Positions 44,911 to 53,132 of a DNA stretch of 64,000 nucleotides are shown in pieces. Origin of the DNA: Pseudohoeflea sp964511625 (GTDB taxonomy: Bacteria; Pseudomonadota; Alphaproteobacteria; Rhizobiales; Rhizobiaceae); contig CAZEJG010000011.1 in assembly GCA_964511625.1 (NCBI GenBank), forward strand, positions 1 through 64,000. Direction: 5' to 3'. How positions within the stretch are numbered: the first letter of the stretch is position 1; every line of letters begins with the position of its first letter. Below the pieces are notes generated by a model that did no database searches, was not told the origin of the DNA, and was given only the letters and a program-made list of their open reading frames with translations. The position numbers and the translations under genes are program-made.

Positions 44911-45912
44911 TCAGATATCTGCCAGCGCGTCCACAAGCTCCTTGACCCCGAAACGGATCGGGTCGGTGGCGGGCACGCCGTATTCCTTCGCGAGATCCGC
45001 GAGCAGTTTTTTCGCCTCGTCCTCGCTGAGCTTGGCCGTGTTGACGGCAATACCGGTGCACTTGATCGCCGGATTGGTGCGCGAGCCGAGCGCGATTGTC
45101 ATGTCGATCACCTCCTGGATGGATGGCAGCGGATGCTTGACGCCGCGCATGTTGGTGCGGGTGGGCTCGTGACAGACCACGAAGGCATCCGGCTGCGCGC
45201 CGTGCAGCAGGCCGAGCGAAACGCCTGCGAAGCTCGGATGGAACAGCGATCCCTGCCCCTCGATCAGATCCCAGTGATTCGGATCGGCAGCCGGTGAAAT
45301 CCACTCGACCGCACCCGAGATGAAGTCGGCCACGACCGCGTCAATCGCCACGCCCCGTCCGGAGATGAAAACGCCGGTCTGTCCTGTCGCCCGGAAATCG
45401 GCATCCATCCCGCGTTCGCGCATCTCGCGTTCGAGCGCCAGCGCCGTGTATTTCTTGCCGACCGAGCAGTCGGTACCGACTGCGAGCATGCGCTTGCCCG
45501 GACGCTTGTCACCCTTGCCGGTCGCAAAACGCTCGTCGGAGAAGCGCACGTCGTGCAGCTTGCTGCCGCTCTTTTCGGCGGCTGCAGCAATATCGGGGAT
45601 CGACGACAGCCGCACATGCAGGCCGGTTGCCACATCGAGCCCGCTTTCCAGCGCCTCGATGATCGGCTTGATCCAGTGGTCGGGCAGAACGCCGCCGGCA
45701 TTGACCGCGCCGACGACCATCGTCTTCACACCCTTGGCCTTCGCCTCGGCGATCGTCAGGTCGTCGATTCCGGCATCGGCCTGGCAGCCCTCGAGGCGCA
45801 ACTGGCCGATGCACCATTCCGGGCGCCAGTCGACGATGCCAAGGCCGGTCTTGGCTGCCAGCGCGTCCGGAACGTCACCGAGGAAAATGAGATAGGGCGG
45901 ATCGATGATCAT
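44911..45912 (-). CDS. dgcN: DUF1611 / DgcN family protein
   Basis: A 333-residue DUF1611 protein, the DgcN family, reported as D-glutamate N-acetyltransferase in a marine D-glutamate catabolic pathway. The P-loop-like motif GTDCSVGKKYTAL (about 146-158) is clear, followed by FRATGQTGVFISGRGVA and DLIEGQGSLFHPSF. DgcN usually stands next to DgcA (an enolase-superfamily amidohydrolase/dehydratase partner), but none is adjacent here. It could therefore act on another substrate. The Lrp gene lies upstream on the same strand. Confidence 0.82.
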   Translation of the reverse strand: MIIDPPYLIFLGDVPDALAAKTGLGIVDWRPEWCIGQLRLEGCQADAGIDDLTIAEAKAKGVKTMVVGAVNAGGVLPDHWIKPIIEALESGLDVATGLHVRLSSIPDIAAAAEKSGSKLHDVRFSDERFATGKGDKRPGKRMLAVGTDCSVGKKYTALALEREMRERGMDADFRATGQTGVFISGRGVAIDAVVADFISGAVEWISPAADPNHWDLIEGQGSLFHPSFAGVSLGLLHGAQPDAFVVCHEPTRTNMRGVKHPLPSIQEVIDMTIALGSRTNPAIKCTGIAVNTAKLSEDEAKKLLADLAKEYGVPATDPIRFGVKELVDALADI

Positions 45913-46068
45913 CGAAGTCTCCGACTGTATGCGGGATGAGGAAATGAAACGGGCGCGACGCGCCCTTCGCCACTCTCCTCCGGGCGTTCACCGGGCGTCA
46001 AGCAGATTGTCTGTCAGATCGCGTCCCGTGTCGCTATGCCGCTGCGGTTAGCAGGCAAGGGAAGGCTC

Positions 46069-46521
46069 CTACAGGCCGTTGTGCTTGAGAACCTTAAGCA
46101 CGCCCTCGGTCTCGATTTCCTCGACGCCGCCGAATGTGATGATGAGATCGCGGAAATCGGCGGTCTCTTCCAGATTGGCCGCCCGCGTTTCCAGGATGCA
46201 GTCCCAGGCGCCGGTCACCGACCAGGCGGAAACGACGTTCTTGTGCGAGCCGACATTGGCCATCAGCTTGGCGCAGTCCATCCCCTTGGAAAACCGGATG
46301 CGCAGGAAGATGGTCAGATGCGGGTCGTCCTCGACGGCGGTGCGGGTCACCACCGTGAAGCCGTCGATGACCCCCTTCTTCTTCAGCGCCTCCACCCGGT
46401 TCTGAACGGCAACGCGGGAGACGCCCATCTCTACCGCAAGTTGCGTCCACGTCATGCGTCCGTCCTCTTTGAGGAGGGCGAGAAGCTTCATATCCTTCTC
46501 GCTGAGTTTCCTGTCCACCAT
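46069..46521 (-). CDS. Lrp/AsnC-family transcriptional regulator
   Basis: A 150-residue Lrp/AsnC regulator. N-terminal helix-turn-helix (LSEKDMKLLALLKEDGRMTWTQLAVEMGVSRVAVQNRVEAL) and C-terminal RAM effector domain (LMANVGSHKNVVSAWSVTGAWDCILE). The start at 46521 is chosen for a GGGAC ribosome binding site 6 bases upstream; an ATG 12 bases before is possible. It is divergent from the YqcI/YcgG operon with a 138-base gap, and upstream of dgcN. It probably regulates one or both in response to an amino acid. Confidence 0.88.
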   Translation of the reverse strand: MVDRKLSEKDMKLLALLKEDGRMTWTQLAVEMGVSRVAVQNRVEALKKKGVIDGFTVVTRTAVEDDPHLTIFLRIRFSKGMDCAKLMANVGSHKNVVSAWSVTGAWDCILETRAANLEETADFRDLIITFGGVEEIETEGVLKVLKHNGL

Positions 46522-46659
46522 GCTTTGTCCCATTTCCGGCCACCACTTAACCAATTGCAGCCTCAAGGTTGCAATATGCCATATTCTACTCATTCCGAAA
46601 CCTGTTCCCCGCAATGACCTCCATTTAGATTTGGCCCGGTTTAAACCGGGAGTTTCTCT

Positions 46660-47391
46660 ATGCTTATGACTTCGCTTGGTCGCGGTGACATTTTCACCAT
46701 CGAAGAAATCCACAGTCGTTTCGGCCGGGATACTTGGCAGCGCAAGGTATTTTCCGAACTGGATTCCGCGCTCGTCTCCGAAGCCAGACCCTTTCCCTGC
46801 ATCTACGGCGTGGCCGGGCACAAGGCCGGACAGATCCGCTATGGCTTCGCCGAGACACTGACAGCCGAATCGATTGCAGCAGCCCTCGACGCCTATTTGC
46901 CCCAGGCACGCGATTTCGGCCCCAACACCTCGCTGGCGCTCTTCGAGGCGCCGTCGGACATCTCCTCGATGCCGGATTACTTCGAACGGTTCTGGTCGCT
47001 GCTCAAGGGGGTGGCGGAGATCGACAAAAGTCCCTGGCCCGCCGAGATCCCGAAGGAGACGGACGCCCCGCTATGGGAGTTCTGCTACGCGGGCGAACCG
47101 GTTTTCGTGGTCTGCACCACCCCGGCCCACGTCCTGCGCCAGAGCCGCCGGTCCTCCACCTTCATGCTCACCTTCCAGCCCCGATGGGTATTCGACCGCA
47201 TCCTCGGCACCGACCGCGCTGCGGAAAAGAGCTTCTCCGTCGTGCGCCAGCGCCTGTCGGCCTACGACTTCGTGCCACCCTCACCGGTACTCGGAAAATA
47301 CGGCGCCTCCGGCATCCGCGAGGCCGAACAGTACTTCCTCGGCGATGCGAATGCGCCGATGGCCTGCCCCTTTCACAAGCTCAAGGATTGA
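46660..47391 (+). CDS. YqcI/YcgG family protein
   Basis: A 243-residue protein of the YqcI/YcgG family. In guanitoxin biosynthesis a family member (GntA) hydroxylates L-arginine, so oxygenation of an amino acid is a possible job here. Visible features are RPFPCIYGVAGHKAGQIRYGF, the conserved WEFCYAGEPVFVVCTTPAH region and the CPFHKLKD C-terminus. It is followed at 4 bases by a cupin and then an amino-acid permease gene, and divergent from an Lrp gene. Together they look like a unit for handling an amino acid or its derivative; the substrate is unknown. Confidence 0.8.
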   Translation: MLMTSLGRGDIFTIEEIHSRFGRDTWQRKVFSELDSALVSEARPFPCIYGVAGHKAGQIRYGFAETLTAESIAAALDAYLPQARDFGPNTSLALFEAPSDISSMPDYFERFWSLLKGVAEIDKSPWPAEIPKETDAPLWEFCYAGEPVFVVCTTPAHVLRQSRRSSTFMLTFQPRWVFDRILGTDRAAEKSFSVVRQRLSAYDFVPPSPVLGKYGASGIREAEQYFLGDANAPMACPFHKLKD

Positions 47392-47395
47392 TCCC

Positions 47396-47764
47396 ATGAC
47401 CGCTCACATGTCCCAGAAGATCTCCGAAGACATCCGCTTCTCCAGCCTGCCCGCGACCCCGCTTTCCGATGCGGCCGGACTGATTGCGCAAATGCTGCCG
47501 CATCAGGGCTCTATCGAAGTCCAGCACGATCAGCCCGGCAAGGAGCACGCCTGGCACACCCACCCGACCGACGAGACGCTCGTCATTCTCGAGGGGTCCG
47601 TGCGGTTCTACTTCGAGGGCGGCGAACGCATCTGCCGCTCGGGCGACGTCATCCATCTGCCGGCCTTCAAGCGCCACGGGTCGATCGCCCTCGACGATGG
47701 CTGCGTCTATCTCATCGCCATGGAGCCGCACAGCTTCGAAGGGGCTTCCGATGTCGACGCTTGA
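47396..47764 (+). CDS. Cupin-domain protein
   Basis: A 122-residue single-domain cupin. Metal ligands are in AWHTHPTDETLVILEG (two His, Glu) and HLPAFKRHGSI. Its start is 4 bases after the YqcI/YcgG stop, and its end overlaps the permease start by 14 bases, so the three genes are translationally coupled. A small cupin here may be a metal-dependent enzyme or a substrate-binding accessory. Confidence 0.85.
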   Translation: MTAHMSQKISEDIRFSSLPATPLSDAAGLIAQMLPHQGSIEVQHDQPGKEHAWHTHPTDETLVILEGSVRFYFEGGERICRSGDVIHLPAFKRHGSIALDDGCVYLIAMEPHSFEGASDVDA

Positions 47765-49022
47765 AAAATCCCTCGGCCCGGTGTCGGGCACGGCGATGAT
47801 GCTCAACACCGTTCTCGGTGTCGGCATCCTCACCCTCCCCGGCCTTGCGGCTGCCGCTGCCGGCCCCTCGGCGATCTGGACGTGGCTTGCCTGCGCCGCG
47901 GCCAACATTCCGCTGCTCGCTGTCTTCGCCATCCTCGCCAGCCGCTTCCCTGAAGCCGGCGGCGTGGCCCATATCGCCGGACGCGCTTTCGGGCGCACCG
48001 CGTCTCTGGTCACCTCGTTCCTGTTTCTGGGTGCGGTGTTTCTCGGCTTGCCATCGATCGCATTGACCGGCGGCAACTATTTCGAGGCTGCCACGGGGGT
48101 TTCGGCCGGGCTGACCGCGGCCGTCCTCGTGGCGCTGGCGAGCCTCGCCAATCTCGCCGTTCCCCGGCTCGCGGCCCGCATCGGCTCGCTGGCCGCCGGC
48201 GCGGTGATGATCTTCCTCTTCGTCCTCGTCGCCGCTTCGTTCTTCACCGTGACCAGCGGCGCACCGGTCACCACGACGCTCGATACGGCCTGGCAGGCGG
48301 CGGAATTCAGCCCGGCGCTGGTCTTCGCCCCCTTCATGCTGGTCTTCTTCGCCTTCACAGGCTGGGAAGTGGCGCTCTCGACCACGGGCGAATTCTCCAA
48401 TCCGGCCCGGGACGTGCCGCTCGCCGTGGCGATCTCCTTCGTGGTCGCCGTGGCCTTCTACGTGCTGTGCGCCGTCACGGTGATCGCGGCGGGTCCGACG
48501 GCCTTTACCGCCGCCCCGTTCGTCGAGATCCTCACCCCGGTCCTCGGCGAGGCGGCAGGCACGGTCATCTCCATCGGCGTTCTGGTGCTGATAGCGGCCA
48601 ACCTCTTCGCCGCCTTCTGGGCAGTGTCGCGGATGGTCATGTCGGTGGCGCGCGAGGGAGCACTCCCGATGGCATTGGCCCACACCCGCAACGGCGTGCC
48701 AGCCGCAGCGATCCTCGCCAATTGCGGGATTTTTCTGGCCGTTCTCTTTGCCGACAAGCTGGGCTTCGTCGACATCGGATCGCTGATCGCCAGCGCCGGG
48801 CAGAACTTCTTCCTCATCTACGGCATGTCCGCGCTGGCGCTCGTCAAGCTCGGCCGCACCGGATTGGAGCGGGCGTTCGGCCTCGTCTCGCTGCTCATCG
48901 TGGCGGCACTGGCGATCTATGCCGGTGACGGGCTGATCTACCCGGCCGTCCTCGTCGGTGCGGCGCTCCTGGTGCATCGCGCCACGCATGTGCCGCTTGC
49001 GGAGGTGACGCCCGCCGAATAG
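47751..49022 (+). CDS. APC-superfamily amino acid permease
   Basis: A 423-residue transporter with about twelve membrane spans and the APC N-terminus SGTAMMLNTVLGVGILTLPG, which contains the unwound TM1 substrate motif. The start ATG at 47751 lies inside the cupin gene. It is the last gene of the YqcI/YcgG-cupin unit and probably imports the amino acid used by it. Confidence 0.88.
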   Translation: MSTLEKSLGPVSGTAMMLNTVLGVGILTLPGLAAAAAGPSAIWTWLACAAANIPLLAVFAILASRFPEAGGVAHIAGRAFGRTASLVTSFLFLGAVFLGLPSIALTGGNYFEAATGVSAGLTAAVLVALASLANLAVPRLAARIGSLAAGAVMIFLFVLVAASFFTVTSGAPVTTTLDTAWQAAEFSPALVFAPFMLVFFAFTGWEVALSTTGEFSNPARDVPLAVAISFVVAVAFYVLCAVTVIAAGPTAFTAAPFVEILTPVLGEAAGTVISIGVLVLIAANLFAAFWAVSRMVMSVAREGALPMALAHTRNGVPAAAILANCGIFLAVLFADKLGFVDIGSLIASAGQNFFLIYGMSALALVKLGRTGLERAFGLVSLLIVAALAIYAGDGLIYPAVLVGAALLVHRATHVPLAEVTPAE

Positions 49023-49070
49023 CAGCTCCTCCCGGGAGCCTCCTCCCCGGCTGCGATTGCATTTGACTAT

Positions 49071-49084
49071 CTGGTTATTACCAG
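49071..49084. promoter_or_regulatory. Candidate GntR operator near a distant gene
   Basis: CTGGTTATTACCAG: CTGGT/ACCAG arms, 38 bases before the start of the secreted protein gene at 49123. It resembles the site at 62560-62573 in the carbohydrate operon promoter. Confidence 0.45.
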
Positions 49085-49122
49085 TAATCTGATGCGATCT
49101 GACCGGGGAGGAGGAACTCGCG

Positions 49123-49527
49123 ATGAGACAGATGACCCAACGGGCCGTGTTTACCCTGTTGACGACAGCATTGGTTCTCGGCGCGGCCGGCATGGCATCC
49201 GCCGGCGACCGCAAAACCGACCGCCGCTTCGTCGGCACCTGGGACGGTTTTGCCGGCGTACCGATCTACACCAAGCTCGTCTTCGACGACGCCGCCAAGA
49301 AGCTCACCTACTGCAACGTCCAGAGCTGCCGAAACGTCAACTGTTTCGACATGCAGTATACCGGCTCGCTGCAATCGAAATTCACCTACAAGGACGAGCT
49401 CAGGAGCTGGAAGTTCGAGTGGGTCGACAAGGACCGGCTGCTCGGCGAATTCACCAACAACGAGGGTGAAACCGCCTTCGCCTGGTATTCGCCCGAAGAC
49501 ACTCCGCTCGAATCTCTGACGAAGTAG
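49123..49527 (+). CDS. Secreted hypothetical protein
   Basis: A 134-residue protein with a signal peptide (VFTLLTTALVLGAAGMASAG), then a beta-rich domain with three Cys in a short interval (YCNVQSCRNVNCFDMQ) that may form disulfides or bind metal. I recognise no named family. Start has GGAGGAGG about 10 bases upstream. It follows the permease gene by 100 bases but has its own promoter region. Confidence 0.78.
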   Translation: MRQMTQRAVFTLLTTALVLGAAGMASAGDRKTDRRFVGTWDGFAGVPIYTKLVFDDAAKKLTYCNVQSCRNVNCFDMQYTGSLQSKFTYKDELRSWKFEWVDKDRLLGEFTNNEGETAFAWYSPEDTPLESLTK

Positions 49528-49533
49528 CCCAAC

Positions 49534-49560
49534 GAAAAAAGGGGCGCCGTAGAGCGCCCC
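49534..49560 (-). terminator. Terminator of the DEAD-box helicase gene
   Basis: GGGGCGC/GCGCCCC hairpin. On the minus strand it is followed by six T, 9 bases after the helicase stop codon. Confidence 0.85.
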
Positions 49561-49568
49561 CGTTCTCG

Positions 49569-51452
49569 TCAGTCGAATTTCTTCGGCTTCTTCTTCCAGG
49601 CCGGCTTTCCGCCCTTGTCGGCGGGCTTGCCGCCGAATTTCTTGCCCGCATTTCCGCCGGGCTTTCCGTCGCCCTTGCCCTTGTAGCCGCCGCCCTCCTT
49701 GTCGAAGGACTTCTTCTTCCAGTCGGACTTCTTGCCTGAATTGTCTCGATTATCCCGGCTCTCCCGGTTGTCGCGCTTCGGCGGAGCCGAAAGATCCGGC
49801 GCGCTGTCGAGACGGGTGACCCGCAGGCTGCCCTCGATGGTCATCTGCGGGCCGAGGGCCGCCATGAACGCGTCGGCGGCGTCCTCGCGGATTTCCACGA
49901 AGGTCTCCACCGGCTGCATGCGGATGGCGCCGATCTCGCGCTTGGAGATGTTGCCGTGGCGGCAGAGCATCGGGATCAGCCAGCGCGGCTCGGCATTCTG
50001 CTTGCGCCCGACCGACAGCGAGAACCAGACGCTATCGTCGAAGTCCTCGCGCGCTCGTGCCGGCTGACGCTCGAAATCGCTGTCGCGGCGTTCACGCGGG
50101 GCGTCGCGATCGCGGTCGCGGCCGTTCTGCGGTTCGATGGAGACGTCGCGAATATCCTCAGGCGCGAAATGCGAAGCGCGGAACTGGCGGATATAGGCCG
50201 CTGCGATCTTCTCCGCACCATGCGCCTCGATGAGCGCCTTGACCATCTCGGTCTCGGTCTCCTCCACCGGTGCGCTCAGCTGCGCGTCGGTGAGCAGGCG
50301 CTCGTCGTCGCGCTTGAGGATGGAGTCGGCCGACGGCGGATTGGCCCATTCGGCGCGAATGCCGGCGGCCCCCAGCAAACGCTCGGCCTTGCGGCGCGCG
50401 GACAGCGGAACGATCAGCGCCGACACACCCTTGCGCCCTGCCCGGCCGGTGCGGCCGCTGCGGTGCTTGAGCGTCTCGGCGTTGGTCGGCAGGTCGGCAT
50501 GCACGACGAGTTCGAGGCTCGGTAGGTCGATGCCGCGGGCCGCCACGTCGGTGGCAATACACACTCGCGCGCGGCCGTCGCGCATGGCCTGAAGCGCATG
50601 GCTGCGCTCGTTCTGGGTCAGTTCGCCAGACAGCGAAACCGCGGGAAAGCCGCGGTTGGAAAAACGCGCCGTCAGATGCGCCACCGCCGCGCGCGTCGAG
50701 CAGAACACGATCGCGGTCTCGGCATCGTAGTAGCGCAGCGTGTTGAGGATGGCGTTCTCCCGATCCGGTCCGGCGCACAGGAGTGCGCGGTATTCGATAT
50801 CGCTGTGCTGCTTTTCCTCCGACGCCGTGGTGATCCGCAGCGCGTCGCGCTGGTAGTTCTTGGCGAGACCCGCAATCCCCTTCGGGACGGTCGCCGAGAA
50901 CATCATCGTCCGCCGTTCGTCCGGCGAGGCCTCGAGGATGAATTCCAGATCCTCGCGGAAACCGAGATCGAGCATCTCGTCGGCCTCGTCGAGAACGACG
51001 GCGCGCAGATTGCTCAGATCGAGATTGTCGCGGGTGATGTGGTCACGCAGACGGCCGGGTGTGCCGACGACGATGTGGCTCCCGCGTTCGAGCGCCCGAC
51101 GCTCGTTGCGCACATCCATGCCGCCCACGCAGGTGGCGATCACCGCACCCGCATCCGCATAGAGCCATTCGAGTTCGCGCGCCACCTGCATCGCCAGTTC
51201 CCGCGTCGGCGCGATCGCCAGTGTGAGCGGCGCCTCGGGACGGCCGAACCGGTCTTCTCCGCCCAGGATATCGGGCGCAATCGCGAGGCCGAATGCCACC
51301 GTCTTTCCGGAGCCCGTTTTGGCGGAAACCAGCGCATCGCGGCCGGTCAGATCCGGCGAGAGCATCGCCTCCTGCACGGGCGTCAGGGTGTCATAGCCGC
51401 GCTTGTCGAGCGCGCTTGCGAGCGGCGTTGCTACGCCTTGGGGAAGTGTCAT
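49569..51452 (-). CDS. DEAD-box RNA helicase with RNA-binding domain (DeaD/DbpA type)
   Basis: A 627-residue RNA helicase. Motifs: Q motif in YDTLTPVQEAML, I SAKTGSGKT, II VLDEADEM, III SATVPKG, V ATDVAARGIDL, VI HRSGRTGRAG. A DbpA-like RNA-binding domain (about 450-540, RWLIPMLCRHGNISKREIGAIRM) follows, and then a long basic Lys/Gly tail (KKFGGKPADKGGKPAWKKK). It fits CsdA/DeaD-like helicases of ribosome assembly or cold adaptation. The start MTLPQGVATPLASALDKRG at 51452 follows a 209-base gap from aldH; upstream in-frame reading is non-homologous. Confidence 0.9.
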   Translation of the reverse strand: MTLPQGVATPLASALDKRGYDTLTPVQEAMLSPDLTGRDALVSAKTGSGKTVAFGLAIAPDILGGEDRFGRPEAPLTLAIAPTRELAMQVARELEWLYADAGAVIATCVGGMDVRNERRALERGSHIVVGTPGRLRDHITRDNLDLSNLRAVVLDEADEMLDLGFREDLEFILEASPDERRTMMFSATVPKGIAGLAKNYQRDALRITTASEEKQHSDIEYRALLCAGPDRENAILNTLRYYDAETAIVFCSTRAAVAHLTARFSNRGFPAVSLSGELTQNERSHALQAMRDGRARVCIATDVAARGIDLPSLELVVHADLPTNAETLKHRSGRTGRAGRKGVSALIVPLSARRKAERLLGAAGIRAEWANPPSADSILKRDDERLLTDAQLSAPVEETETEMVKALIEAHGAEKIAAAYIRQFRASHFAPEDIRDVSIEPQNGRDRDRDAPRERRDSDFERQPARAREDFDDSVWFSLSVGRKQNAEPRWLIPMLCRHGNISKREIGAIRMQPVETFVEIREDAADAFMAALGPQMTIEGSLRVTRLDSAPDLSAPPKRDNRESRDNRDNSGKKSDWKKKSFDKEGGGYKGKGDGKPGGNAGKKFGGKPADKGGKPAWKKKPKKFD

Positions 51453-51661
51453 CGATTGTCTTTCGGAATTGGCCTGCCTAGCGCGTTCCGCGCGGGCGGC
51501 GTCACATCGTGCGCCGCTTCTAGTCCCGAAAGCGCAAAATGTACAGCGACCCGCTTCGAGCGTTCGTCGCTGCTGCAATGCATCAGACGCAAGACACCGG
51601 GGCACGAACCCGTCGCGCCCCGGTGCGGTGATGATGTCGAGCGAATCGGGGAATGGCAGGC

Positions 51662-53083
51662 TTACGCCCAGCCGGCCGTCGATTTGACTTCGAGATAGTC
51701 GTGAAGGCCCCACTCGCCATGCTCGCGGCCGTTGCCCGACTGCTTGTAGCCGCCAAAGGGCGCGCGCGGATCCCACGCGGCGTCGTTGATCCAGATCGAA
51801 CCGACGCGGAGCTGGCGGGCGATCTTGCGCGCCTTGTCCTTGTCGTTGGTCTGGATGTAGCCCGACAAGCCGTAGATCGTGTCGTTGGCGATGCGGACGG
51901 CATCCTCTTCCGTCTCGTAGGGAATGAGCGCGATCACCGGACCAAAAATCTCTTCGCGTTCGATCGTCATCCCCGGTGTGACGTCGCCAAAGACGGTCGG
52001 CTTGACGTAGTAGCCCTTGTCGAGCCCGCCGGGCAGGCCGGTGCCGCCGGTGACCAGCGTGGCGCCCTCGTCGATGCCCGACTGGATCAGCGCCTGGATG
52101 CGGTCGAACTGCAGCTTGTTGACCACCGGGCCGAGCTTCACGTCGCTCATCGGGTCGCCGACCGAATGGGCGTCGGCCGCTTCCTTGGCATAGCGCTTGG
52201 CATCTTCCATCTTTTCGGCAGGCACAAGCATGCGCGCCGGCGCACGGCAGGCCTGGCCGCAATTGACGTAGCAGGCGTCGACGCCGTCCTTCACTGCCTT
52301 TTCGAGATCGGCGTCGCGCAGGATGATGTTGGCCGACTTGCCGCCGAGTTCCTGCGCCACGCGCTTGACCGTGTCAGCTGCCGAACGGGCGACCGCGATC
52401 CCCGCCCGTGTCGAACCGGTGATCGAGACCATGTCGACATCCGGATGCCGCGAGAGGAGTTCGCCGGCGCTCGGGCCATGGCCGGTGATGTGGTTGTAGA
52501 CACCCGCCGGGAAGCCCGCCTCTTCGATCAACTCAGCGAAGAGCAGCGACGACAGCGGCGAGAATTCCGACGGCTTGGCGACCATGGTGCAGCCGGCGGC
52601 GAGCGCCGGAGCGGCCTTGACCACCAACTGGTTCATCGGCCAGTTCCAGGGCGTGATCAGCGCGCAGACGCCAACAGGCTCCAGCGAGATCAGCGTGTTA
52701 CCGCGCACGTCCTCGAATTCCAGCCGCTCCAGTGCGTCGATCGCCGCTTCCAGATGCGCCTGCCCCACCCAGGCCTGCGCCGCCTTGGAGAAGCCGAGCG
52801 GCGTGCCCATCTCGCGGGTCATCAGTTCGGCGATGTCGTCATAGCGTTCGTTGTAGAGTTCGAGCAGGCGGCGCAGCAGCTTCAGCCGCTCCTCCTTCGT
52901 CGTCATTTGCCAGCCGTCGAAAGCTGCCTTCGCTGCTGCGACCGCCGCATTGACGTCCGCCTCGTTCGCCATCGGGATTGAGGCGATCACGCTTTCGTCG
53001 GCCGGATTGATCAGCTCGTGCGTCTCGCGGCCCTGCGGCGCGACCCATTCTCCGTCGATGTAGAACTTGTCGATATGTTTCAT
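51662..53083 (-). CDS. Aldehyde dehydrogenase
   Basis: NAD(P)-dependent aldehyde dehydrogenase, 473 residues. Catalytic Glu245 (ELGGKSA) and Cys279 (GQACRAP), plus PWNWPM and ITGSTRAG cofactor segments, are intact. The start at 53083 has GGGAGCC 6 bases upstream. It is the last gene of the ten-gene operon starting near 62.4 kb, with a gap of 49 bases after the flavin monooxygenase. The aldehyde is unknown; it probably oxidises the product of the aldolase or monooxygenase step. Confidence 0.9.
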   Translation of the reverse strand: MKHIDKFYIDGEWVAPQGRETHELINPADESVIASIPMANEADVNAAVAAAKAAFDGWQMTTKEERLKLLRRLLELYNERYDDIAELMTREMGTPLGFSKAAQAWVGQAHLEAAIDALERLEFEDVRGNTLISLEPVGVCALITPWNWPMNQLVVKAAPALAAGCTMVAKPSEFSPLSSLLFAELIEEAGFPAGVYNHITGHGPSAGELLSRHPDVDMVSITGSTRAGIAVARSAADTVKRVAQELGGKSANIILRDADLEKAVKDGVDACYVNCGQACRAPARMLVPAEKMEDAKRYAKEAADAHSVGDPMSDVKLGPVVNKLQFDRIQALIQSGIDEGATLVTGGTGLPGGLDKGYYVKPTVFGDVTPGMTIEREEIFGPVIALIPYETEEDAVRIANDTIYGLSGYIQTNDKDKARKIARQLRVGSIWINDAAWDPRAPFGGYKQSGNGREHGEWGLHDYLEVKSTAGWA

Positions 53084-53132
53084 GGTCTGGCTCCCTGTTG
53101 TTCGCCGTCTCGGCCCGGCTCGCGGACCGGTT

